Both the position numbers and the translations under genes were made by a program. Source: Branchiostoma floridae (taxonomy: Eukaryota; Chordata; Leptocardii; Amphioxiformes; Branchiostomatidae). Taken from it: a stretch of 64,000 nt of DNA. Of the stretch, positions 13,901 to 25,900 are shown piece by piece. The stretch covers positions 5,632,744 through 5,696,743 of the forward strand of contig NC_049988.1 of the NCBI RefSeq assembly GCF_000003815.2, given 5' to 3'. Position 1 is the stretch's first letter, and every line of letters begins with the position of its first letter. The notes below the pieces were generated by a model that was given only the letters and a program-made list of their open reading frames with translations, did no database searches and was not told the origin of the DNA.

Positions 13901-16900
13901 GAAGCAGGTCTACCAGCAGGCAAGGCAACTTCTTCAGCAAAGACTGCGGAAGATGAAGAACGCCTGGTGGGAAAGGAAGGCTGAGGAGCTCCAAGCAGCG
14001 GCCGACAACCATGACATGAAGACACTCCATGGTGGCCTTCGAGCTGTTTATGGACCTAAGGCATCTGGCGCAGTCCCAGTTAGATCCTCGGATCAGTCCA
14101 GCTTGCTTACCCAGAAAGCCGACATCCTTGCACGTTGGGCGGAGCACTTCAGCTGTGTCCTGAATAGAGAATCAACCATGGACAGCGAGGCAATCGCATC
14201 CTTGCCACAACTACCAACAAAGCAATCAATGGCAGATCCTCCAACCAGTACCGAAGTTGCTAAAGCCCTAAAGCAAACTACACCTGGAAAGGCACCAGGA
14301 GCGGATGGCATTCCTGCTGACATCTACAGAAATGGCGGGGACGCACTGCTGGAGAAACTGACGTCTCTGTTCAGATCCATCTGGGAAGCGGGAAAAGTCC
14401 CACAAGACTTTAAGGATGCAACCATAGTGCACATATATAAGAGGAAGGGGGACAAGACATCCTGTGACAACCATCGCGGTGTATCACTCTTGTGCATCGC
14501 TGGGAAAGTTCTGGCCAGGGTCATCCTCAACCGACTCATCACAAATGTTGCTGACACCATAGTTCCCGAATCCCAGTGTGGATTTCGTGCAGGCAGAGGG
14601 ACTAGTGACATGGTGTTTGCTGTCCGCCAGTTGCAGGAGAAATGCCGGGAACAAAATCAGGAACTCCACCTGGTCTTTGTAGACCTCACCAAAACTTTTG
14701 ACACTGTAAACCGGAACGGCTTGGGGAAGATCCTGAAAATGTTTGGCTGTCCAGACAAGATTACAGCGCTGATCGCCTCCTGAAGGTATGCAAGCAAGAG
14801 CCCAAGAGAACGGTGACGCATCAGATCCTTTCCAAGTGTGCAACGGAGTGAAACAGGGCTGTGTCCTTGCACCTACCTTGTTCTCCATACTGTTTGCAGC
14901 AATGTTGCTTGATGCCTTCAGCAGCTGTGACCGGGGGGTGTACATCCAGTTTCGCACAGATGGGAAACTTTTCAACCTGCGAAGACTACAGGCCAAAACC
15001 AAAGTGTTCGAGGCCGTTCTACGTGAGTTCCTTTTCGCAGATGACTGCGCACTTGGCGCACATTCCCATGATGACCTGCAACACATAATGGACCGATTTG
15101 CAGATGCATGTGGACGATTTGGACTCACAATCAGCCTTGGCAAGACTGAAGCCATGTTCCAGCCTTCACCATCACAGGCTGCTAATGTGCCACCACCTCC
15201 TCCCATCGTCATTAACAACACGGAGATTAAGACTGTGGACAAATTCTGCTATCTTGGTAGCACCATAACAAGCAGTGGCTCTCTGGATGCAGAGGTGATG
15301 CAGCGCATCGGAAAGGCGAGTGTGGCCTTCGGCCGACTGACAAAGAGACTTTGGCAAGACCACGGCATCCGCCTCTCCACCAAGATTGCTGTGTACAAAT
15401 CTGTGGTGCTGAGTGCACTCCTCTACTGCTGTGAGACTTGGACAACTTACCGCCGGCAAGTCAAGCTACTGGAGCAGTTCCACCAACGATGCCTGCGGAA
15501 AATCTGCGGCATCAAGTGGCAGGACAGGGTATCCAACCTGCAGGTCCTGAAGAAGTGTGGGCTCCCCAGCATTGAGTGCTTGATTGTCAAGTGCCAGCTA
15601 AGATGGACAGGACATGTTGTCCGCATGGAAGACAGCAGAATCCCAAAGATGCTACTGTATGGTCAACTGAAGCAAGGGCACCGCAATCAGGGCAGACCCT
15701 TTAAAAGATACCGGGACACGTTGAAAGCAAACCTTAAGAGTTGCAATGTAAACATTAACTCTTGGGAAGAAACTGCTCATGATAGAACAAACTGGAAGAG
15801 ACAGTGTAAGTCAGGAGTTATGGCCTTTGAATCGAAAAGAGCTGCTGCCATACATGAGAAGAAGGAGAGGAGGAAACAGGGCTCTGTGCCTGTAAGCTCG
15901 AGCTCCTTCATCTGCAGCACCTGCGGCCGCTCCTGCGCCTCCAGAATAGGACTTCACTCCCATATGAGGAGACACCTGGACAAGTGACTGGCTGCCTGCC
16001 TACTCATCCGTCGACAGCCGACGGGAGAATCCATCATCATGTAGAGCATAACTGAAGAAGAGTTGGATTGTTGTCCATAAAATTTGATGGACGGGTTGCA
16101 CAAAGGAAGGTTAAGTTGGATTATGGGCCTCCTAGGGGCGAGTTGTGGCACTACAGACGAGCCTCAAATTATTTGTAACTGTCAAAAAAGGCAGGCAAAG
16201 TTATCTTATTATTTTGAAGCGTAATGCAATTCAAGATCACGCCTTTGCACAATATTGACATGATGTCCTGCAGTTTAGTAACAATGAAGCATATTTTGGG
16301 AACGATTGACAGACTTTTTCAAATATATCGAGACTGTATCTAAAGCCCGGGAGGTAGTCGGACACCCTAAGGCCGACGGGTTACAATCCGACAAGAAACC
16401 TAATCAACACGGCGGAAATACTTTTGTTCTGACAAACTCGCTAGTAAGGCATGGGGTGAAGTGGAGGGGGGGGGGGTTAAAATACATAGTGAAATGTTAA
16501 TTGGGACCCCGTAAGTATCATGTGTTTTTACATATCTTTTATCGAAGGAAGCTAGATAAAAAGAATTTTACTTCCTACTGTCTGTATTGTAAACAAAAAT
16601 AAGATGGAAATCCATGTGGTAGGTAGGCAATCAGGCAATTCCGGCGTATTATATTTTCATTTTGAATGAAGATTATCCATTCTTCTAAATATGCTGTATT
16701 CATGTCATCAAGGGATCAAATTAGCTTTACTGTTAACTCCAATATTGCTTCTGTGTTGTTCTGTGTTTTCGTTTGCGTGTCCGCTGAATGGAGTCGACAG
16801 CGGTGTAAACGTTCTGGTATTAGTTGCCTCGGTTGGGAATGAATTAACAGGGATTTTTTAAAGTCTGTGTGCTAAGTTATGCTTAAGTTTTGAACTGTTT

Positions 16901-19900
16901 GGGGAGTAAATCAGCAGTCACTGGTAAGCACTTTCCAACCGCTGCTGACTCCCAAACATCAGCTAAACAGCCTTCCACCTCCTCCCAGAATGTCTACTCC
17001 AGAATGTTTCGAACACTTGAAAAAATTTGGCTGGTGCAACCAACTTTTAACAACTTAACCAACTGCCAATCACAGCCTAATCTGCTTTCAGCAACTCTAA
17101 AGCATCCCGTGGCTTTGGCACTCTTGCTGAACGTTACGCTGATAAATAGTTTCGTTGATTATTTTTTCTTTCACAATTAGATGGTAGAGACCAAATATCA
17201 ACTTTGGAACAGTGGGTTTCAGAAACATCCTGTCAGTCTGATGCTAAAAAGCATAAGTTCTTTAAAGCTCCCAGTCTGATTGCGTCTAACCCACCATCCA
17301 AACTTTGCACCACATACATGTCATCTGTCTTGCCATCAGGGTCCAACAGTAGGTGGCTTCTTGTCCTGCCCTGCCACCAGGTTTTCATCCCTTGATACAT
17401 CTATCTTCAGGCGCTTCCCGTACCTTCTGCCCTGCATCACATCCATGCTGGTGGCCTGCGTAGGGCTACTAGGTCTGTCCTATTCTGCCAGTCATCGCTA
17501 TACTTTTAATATGTGTACAGATTATAATTTTTTCTCTCATTTTCGGTAGTATGATTTTATTGTAAACGTTATTTGAGTTAATTTGGTCCTGTAATAATTA
17601 TTGACTTTGACTCGAGGTATACAAGGGGAGATCAATAGCTTCTCGGCCTCACCCGGAAATAATATTATAAGCACATCTCAAATTTCGAGGCACAACTTTG
17701 TAGTATGAAGCCTATTATCAATATCCCCCAAAGTTCAAACCATGGCAGTCATTACTTTCCATGCAAGGCCTTTTTTGCAAATCAGAGGGTAAGTGGCGAG
17801 AAAAACAAGGGGAGCTGTGATCAGACATGTGGGACGAGTTCCCCATGCTGTAAATTCTTTAAAGACATTGTTAAAATGTTTGATAATAATTCCCTTCGTA
17901 TTTCATGTAGAAAAAAGTGGATATCTAACTTTCAGCAGAGCATGTTGAAAAACACACCTTAGGTCGGATCTCAATTGTCCATGTGTTTTTTTTTCTTTTT
18001 CCCTTCCTACCATTACTTCGTGTCACCTGCAAAATGATAATAAATGATAAGAACTTGAATTTTGGTACCCATTCATAGACGACTTTATAGATGACATCTA
18101 CGCTACGAAGTCTGAGTTGTGCTTATATTTCTGGGTGAGTCCGAGGACGTATTGATCACTCTTCGTATATGTTTTTTGTTGTAGATTTCCGCCTACATCA
18201 CATTGAAAAGGAAATCAGCTGCAGGCGAAATGTATTCTATTTTTAGAACCCGAACTACCATGTTGTGATGAGGTTGGCAGTGCTTTGTACGAGGGATTGT
18301 ATCAACTAATAGATTAAGAGTCATTGCAGGAGAAAACCAGGCAAAACCAGGCAGAGGTCGGAAGATGGGGGTCGGCCAAATCAACTCAAACTTTTTATGT
18401 GTGATAGGTATGGGGAACTATGAACAGCCATATGGTTAAAACCCTCCAGCTATTTTTCGTTATGGCGTTCTGGGGCCCCCCTCTGAGACCCTCCAAAATC
18501 AAACTATTGATGACTGAAAATTACTGAAATTGCGATGGCTATTCTGATACTTCTGATTAAGATATGACAAAAACTTTTATATTCCCATATTTCATGTGTT
18601 CTTAAGTTTTACTGATAAAAATTTGAAGATGAAGTATTGAAATTAAGAGGGTGTTACAGGGGGTTACCAGAACCAATGAAAACACGATTTTCAACTCTCT
18701 GAATTTCTGTGATCTTTAAGGGGCTTGTTCTCCGACACCCAGCAATTTAAATGAATGGTTTTACCTTTACTGGAGAGAGGAATATCTACTAATTGAAAAT
18801 CAAGCGTCGTCTAATTGGGCCATGTATACCACGAGCCGTGAGTGGGGGGTCTTTATGGGGATTTTCCAGGTTTTTGACTATGTTAAAACAAGTAATAACT
18901 GCTCACTACGGGGTAATGGACGGCAACTTTTTGGTGTCCCAGTGTAGGATCACTGCTTAATTGTCAAAAATGCTTCAACTAATTGCAAGTAATCATTGGG
19001 GCTCTGTATGGGGGATATAAGGCTACTTGAAAATGAATTATGCAGGTTTTACCCGCATTTGTTGCTCTGTAAGTCCTCAAATAGTACATTCCTTACAGAA
19101 TCATTATGTATTTACCATGTGGTGCTTAATGAAAGAGGCTCTGCATGGGGGTTATCAGGTCTCCACGTACATGATATACTCTAACCGTCATTGCATCAGA
19201 AATCTTTGGCAGAAGCGAGAAGAACTGGGTCAGCAATCTTCTGCGCATACTTTGCATGTGAGATAGGTGGGTTGGTGAATTATGAATTAAGAGCCATCGA
19301 ATTAAATAATGTTCTTTTTAGTATGGAGTTATGTATCCCAATGGCTGCAGTAATTACGAAGGGCGATGAAGGTAAGTATGTGGAGTGTTTTGTCCACATT
19401 TTCAACAACTGCCGACAGGACTGGTCAGCTGTCTGTGCTATTCTGCAAAGTGTATTTCAGACCGTCCAGTCCGAGAATCTTTTACTAATAAAAGTGTTTT
19501 TGAGAAATTGCAGGGTGTTACCACTGTACTCCGCTGATTTTGTCTCTGCCAGCGATCGGTCAGAAAACTAGCATATAAGTTCTGTGCTTCGACTTCTCAG
19601 ACCCTCAGGAGGCAAGGACATTTGTGACCGCACTGAGATAGCATCAATGAAGATGACCGCTGAATACATGAAAGAAACGTGGGGGGTCCCATGGATGCAT
19701 AGAGGACTGTAGAATTGCGGTGGCACAAACAGGTGAAGCAAGCTAAGAGCAGTGCAAGGCAAAAATGGGAAGATGTGAAGTCATAGAACAATTTCTTGTT
19801 TGCAACTGATTGAGACATGAGTACGAGTCTAGAGAGCCTTTGGTGTCGGGGTTGGAGAAGTAGTGAACTTTGCCACAGTGCCACAGATACATGACCTTCC

Positions 19901-22900
19901 AACCCTGACACAGCACCGTTTGGTACCCCACAGTCACAAACGAGTCTCATCATAACATCGTCAGTTGGTCAAAGTCAGCGTTGTTCTGCTGCCCTGAGCC
20001 AGGATGTGTGACAGCCTTCAGCTCAGCCAACAAGCTAGAAGACGTTGGAGAACACTTTAAAGAACTGGAGCGGGAAATCCAACGTTACATACATTGTACA
20101 ACAGAATACACAAGCAGTGGGCTCAAGCTGTGACTGGTAAAGCTCATGGCTAGGGGTGGGTACCGGTACGGAAAATTCAGGTCCAGGTCCGGCTCAGGTC
20201 TAGGTTTGGATCTGAACCCGGACCTGATTCATTATGTGAAAACTTGTGAATGGACCATACGCAAAACAATGGTCCATTTTGCTGCAAAAAAAAACTGTAT
20301 TGTGTAGTATTCGACTCCCACTGATGTTGTAAAAATCCTACAAGGGTAGGTACGATTGACTGTAAATGATGGTAAAATTACTATAGAGTGTACTCTGCTT
20401 TGCTCTTGTTATTTGCCTTGACCGATAACCCCCCAAACGTGTGAATGCCTGATCATATAATCAGTTCCTTTTACAATCGGTCCAACATCCGGTCCACCGA
20501 ATTTTTTCAGGTCCGGTTTTTCTGGACCGGTCCGATGAGAAAAACCGGTTTTGTACCGGTACCCAGCCCTACTCATGGCCCTGGCCTAGCCTCACAGTCA
20601 CAAGGAGAAGAATCCGGATTGGGCGTCCTACCAAGTTGTCAATGAAGGCTGGGCAATCCGGACTAGGAAATGCGGCCAACGGATGTCAGATAAGATGAAA
20701 ACTTAGGCCTATCTGACTGACATTTTCAATTGGGGGCTAGGTCTGGGCAGAAAGCTGGTGCTGTGCAAGTGGCCCACGAGATGTGCACAGCACGTTAGGC
20801 AATCTGATGGCAAGCGGTTGTTTTAGCCCAGCGAGTGGCACACGGCCAAGCAGATTACAAGCTATTACAAACTTTCAGCAGCACGAAGACAGCAAGAAAG
20901 CACAGAATTTGTGGTCACTGACATGGAAGCGATAGATGAGGAAAGCAAGTGGCATGCAGGCGCTGCGAAAGACAGTGTATACTTTAATTCAAGTATTGAC
21001 TACAGTCATCCTGTCATGTTTGAAGACATAAACTTGTGCAAACTCCGGCTAAAACCAAAGGTCCCAAATCAATAAAATTAAAGCAACTGAAGTGCATATC
21101 AGATCATTTCCATTTACCCATTACAGGTTCTACGACAAGGAAAGTCTCTTTCATACAGGCATTAGAGAACATCCTATCCACATGTACATGTGCAAGTTGA
21201 TTTTTTGTAATTTGACAAAGTTTTGTAACATGATTTTTACAACTGTGTAAAAACTCTGTACCAAACATGTGAATTTTTAGACCTAGCCACAATCGTAATC
21301 TCTTACCCTTTGCAGGTAAAAACTTACATCAGACCCAGCTTATTGTGCCAGTCTAAGAAAACTGAAAGTGTGCATTTGTGAATATGCATTTCAACAGTGC
21401 GTTTTAAGTATTTTGCAGACAGTGTGCTCCATTGTAATAGGGTTCTATATGTAGGTTTCTCATAAACGTAATGTTTCTAGTCTAACCTTATGGTGATGAA
21501 TAAATGAACAGTCAGGCATACTTAGTCTAACAAACCAATGGTATTCTTTTACACATCGTATTTAATTGTTAATAACTAAAATTCTTTGTTAGGGTCATGT
21601 TTCTATGTTGTAGATTGCCTATCATTGTATGCGGTCACTCATGTGGCCTGCAGTTCAGCAAATAGTATGTGGAGTATACTGATAACCCCCATGTAGATCC
21701 TTTTTCATTATGTATCACATAGGGAAAGCACACTTTGTAAGGGACTTAAACTAATTGACGTCTTAGAGATACTGAGATGTGTAAAAGCAGCTTAATTCCA
21801 TTTCACATATCCTTATATGCCCCATACAGAGCCCAAATGAATAGCAGTTAATAGGTATAGCTTTTTTTGACAGTTAAGAATTGTTCCTATACAGAAACAC
21901 AAATAAATGACATAACTTACCCCATATTGAGCACTTACAGAGCAACAAATGCGGGTAAAAACCAGCATAATTCATTTTCAAGTAGCCTTATATCCCCCAT
22001 ACAGAGCCCCGATAATTACTTGCAATTAGTTGAAGCATTTTTGACAATTAACCAGTGATCCTACACAGGGACACCAAAAAGTTGCCGTCCATTACCCCGT
22101 AGTGAGCAGTTATTACTTGTTTTAATATAGTCAAAAACCTGGAAAATCCCCATAAAGACCCCCCACTCACGGCTCGTGGTATACATGGCCCAATTAGACG
22201 ACGCTTGATTTTCAATTAGTAGATATTCCTCTCTCCAGTAAAGGTAAAACCATTCATTTAAATTGCTGGGTGTTGGAGAACAAGCCCCTTAAAGATCACA
22301 GAAATTCAGAGAGTTGAAAATCGTGTTTTCATTGGTTCTGGTAACCCCCTGTAACACCCTCTTAATTTCAATACTTCATCTTCAAATTTTTATCAGTAAA
22401 ACTTAAGAACACATGAAATATGGGAATATAAAAGTTTTTGTCATATCTTAATCAGAAGTATCAGAATAGCCATCGCAATTTCAGTAATTTTCAGTCATCA
22501 ATAGTTTGATTTTGGAGGGTCTCAGAGGGGGGCCCCAGAACGCCATAACGAAAAATAGCTGGAGGGTTTTAATCATATGGCTGTTCATAGTTCCCCATAC
22601 CTATCACACAAAAAAAGTTTGAGTTGATTTGGCCGACCCCCATCTTCCGACCTCTGCCTGGTTTTCTCCTGCAATGACTCTTAAGACGGTTAAAATCAAC
22701 AGGCCATTGAAAGGTTACAATAGATGCATTAACAGTGTAGCACAGCTGAACATTATATTGTGCATAGCTTCGATATTAGTTTATAACTGAGGATTTTAAT
22801 CAGACATGTCCTGTATATCATATCTTCAGTTAGAAACTTTCCCACGCGATCGAATCCTCTTTTTTCTTGTCTCCGATACAGTTGGATTTTTGTTCTTGGA

Positions 22901-25900
22901 GGAGACCAAAGGGCGCGGCCGCAAGGGGGACCAGATAACTACCGCGGAAGAGATTAATCTAAGGCAGGTTTCAGGATAGTCTCTTTCCAAATCATTATTG
23001 ATTTGCCCTACAAGTACTTTCGTAGATTTGACTATGGATGCGAGGTCTACAAAAGACTGGATAATAAACATGTCACAACCAGCCTCCGAAACGTAAGCAG
23101 TCTAGTCCACGCGTCGTCGAATCTGCGAAATAGCCTATCGCCGCTATATCATGCCAATGATAAGATATGTAATATTCTCATTTCTTTGCTTTTCTCCACA
23201 CGGACAATTTTCCAATCCATTGGTGAGATAATGTCCTAATTCATACGGTCTAGGGTAAGCGAAAACACGACCGTAACCTCGTGATTATGAGAGTCTTAAG
23301 CTATTTTCTACCCATTTGGAGTAATTAGGCATGAGCCTCTATACGCATGTTATATTTATCATATATGTGATGCGCTAGTTTCAGTTCATTTTTGTGCTGA
23401 TGAGAAAATGTTTGTTGAAAAGAAGCATTTAACATATGGCTGGTTCTATTTCCTCGTCTATGGTGCACATTCAGATCGACCGATTGAGAAATCTTCTGTG
23501 CATGTTGAGTCTACGTAAACCTGTTGTACCTGGTTACCTGACAGACTAACAACAAAAAACTGCCGACCCTAGCCATTTTTAGAAAGAGAATTACTAACTT
23601 CCAGATCTAATTTTTTTCAGGACTGTAATTGGAATCATAACATCAGTTTTTCTAAGCTTTAGTAACGTTCCAGTGTTAACAAACAGATATTTGCTACGCT
23701 GTAGCTAAAAGCGTCTTTTGATGTAGAGTCTTCGGGTCCGACCTAAGGAGAGATGGTGCAGGAGAACAATTCCAAGATGGCACGGCTACAGTGGAAAACT
23801 ACGGGGCAATGACGAATGAGCACTCGGTACACATGATCTTAATTCATTGACATCAGAGATATCTGTTCCAGATTTTTAAAAAGTCCTGTCCTGGTGGTAC
23901 ATTCATGATTTGGTTTGTCTTTTATTGGCCTTTATATGGCATCATCTCTATAGCACAATGTTAAATTTGTATTATGTGTATTCTGCCATGCCAGATTAAA
24001 TTCAATTTTTTAGTCACGGGTGGTATGATACAAAAAGGACGCAGAAAGGGAAGAAGAAAGACAGATTTCACTCCTAAACATATCACGTTTATTCCTGTGG
24101 TATAATGTTAGACCTGTTGAAAATATTTGCACCTAGACATAGCATCAATACAGCATTTTCCAGCCATGATCATATTAAAAATAAATTCAACTTTATGGAT
24201 TGTCCAACTTATGATAGAGAGAGACAAAAATCTTTACAGTCTATTGAATGTAAGTCTGATACAATGTTACCACATTCCATGACGGAAATGTTTGATATGT
24301 TACTATCATTGTCCTTTTGATATATCTGCCTATGTCGCGATCGGTCAATTCATATACAACTCTTTTAAAAAACGAAACAACTTCATACTGTCCTGAAGCA
24401 GAACATAAAGCTAGCCTGATTGTTTGTGCCGTTACCATCGTAAAATAGTCTCTTAGATTTCTAGATATTAGCAACTCATGTAAATGTTCTGTAGGTATGA
24501 TATAAGTTGCTACACATTGTATCATTTACAGTTGTCGTGCAATAAAATGCAATAAAATAAAGCTCTATAGTGTTTTCCAGCCTCCTGGCGACGCAGACAG
24601 CAGCAGTGACGTCCAAGGAAAGCTTCAAGACATGGGCTCAACACTTGCTGGATACCAACGTATGGACGAAGGTGCTGGGTCTGAAGGTAAGAATGTAGGA
24701 TTTCTTTCATTAGGTTTCATAACAAGATAGCTTATTCCAAGGCAACATAAGCCACTTCCGGGCACTGGCGTATCGCTCATTGGAGCTTCTGTTTATTCCA
24801 GAAACATCCAGTTTAGGTAAAATCGACTCCCTTATTACTTCCATGAAAATAAACGTATTGTTTTGGCCATACTATTGTGGTTCTTGGCAGTGCCCGAGGT
24901 TATAGATTCATTATTTATCTTAATAGATTTAAAAAAATTAAAAATGGTTTGCTAGGGGTTTTGGTAGGTTGGTACTGGATGGCTGGGTAAGTGATTATAA
25001 TGACAATGTAATCACTCACCCAGCTATTAGAGGAGTTTGGGGCCACTGTTTGTTGACCTTTGTGCTCTGTATAGCTGATTGGTATATCTATCAAATGCAT
25101 TGTTGCAAAATTTAGGGTCTTATTTGGTTGTCACGGGTCATTCTCAAAAGTAGGCCAGTTTTTGCGTTTGACGAAAATTGTGAATTTCAGCCATGTTCAA
25201 AGTACTACATGTGACAAAGTGAATCAACTTCTTATCAAAGGAAGATCTATGTATTACCTATTTAATACATGCTTGAAGAGTTTTAGATCGTGATGTTTAG
25301 TCACGTTGTTGTCCCTGAAAGTAGGCCCCCTTTTCTCGTTTGGCGAAAATTGTGAATTTTGGCGAAAATTGTGAATTTTAGCCATTTTAAAGTGCTTTAT
25401 GTGACAAAGTAAATTAGAATTCTGATTCCACTTCTTGTCAAAGGGAGACCTAGGTATTGCCTGTCTAATACATGATTGCAGAGTTTTGCCTCGTGAAATG
25501 TAGTCACGTGGTTGTCACTAACAGTAGGTCATTTTTTGCATTTGGCGAACTTTTAGCCATGTTTAAAATACTCTACATGACAATGTAAAAAGTCTAAGTT
25601 AACTTTTTATCAAAGGTAAATGTAGACAAGGCCTATATGATAAATGTTTATAGAGTTTCAGATTGTGACGTTTAATTACTTGGTTGTGCCTGAAAGTAGG
25701 TCACTTTTTTGCACTACTCATATGAAAATTGTAAACTTAAATAGCTGCATTCGAAGTACCCTACTTAGCAAAGTGGAATAGAATTATGAGTAAACGTTTT
25801 GTCAAATGTATTGCCTATCAAATTAATTATTGTATAGTTTTGGATCATGACCTTGGTTGTCCCTAGAAGTAGACAGTCTGCTCGTAACTAGAAATTGCCA

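Larger units (their letters stand above)
12215..16050 (+). mobile_element. Near-complete LINE with 12-bp target duplication, two coding breaks
   Basis: The element spans 12227-16038 and is flanked by ATGTAGAGCATA at 12215-12226 and 16039-16050. It has a ~0.4-kb leader, then one long frame with an AP endonuclease (NVRTLL, IDIAALSET, LGDFNAR, SDHRL), an RT (FVDLTKTFDTV, FADDCALG) and a C-terminal C2H2 finger. The 3' end is a short (CAT)n. Target duplications show insertion by target-primed reverse transcription. Such endonuclease/RT plus terminal finger proteins are often annotated as craniofacial-development-protein-2-like in invertebrates. I lean to an RTE/RTEX-type element but cannot fix the clade. 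Confidence 0.88.
18314..22684. mobile_element. 4.36-kb foldback DNA transposon, TTAA target, GAG termini (Kolobok-like)
   Basis: TTAA at 18314-18317 and 22681-22684 flank an element of 4363 bp. It begins GAGTCATTGCAGGAG and ends CTCCTGCAATGACTC. The left arm (18318 to ~19070, weaker to ~19175) is nearly perfectly complementary to the right arm (~21670, strongly from ~21925, to 22680). Differences include a 10-bp duplication of aaaaccaggc near 18335-18355 on the left. TTAA plus RRG-type ends is what I recall for Kolobok; piggyBac also uses TTAA. The interior has a broken protein gene (19985-21075) and a nested hAT-type element. Confidence 0.8.

Noticed and set aside
17381-17410. gt...ag pair that could be a 30-bp intron in exon e
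   Set aside because: It is exactly ten in-frame codons, too short for a normal animal intron, and family members have a loop of this length between TM5 and TM6.
19191-19571. 126-codon open frame in the foldback element
   Set aside because: No family resemblance, and part of it lies over the arm boundary. Likely chance.
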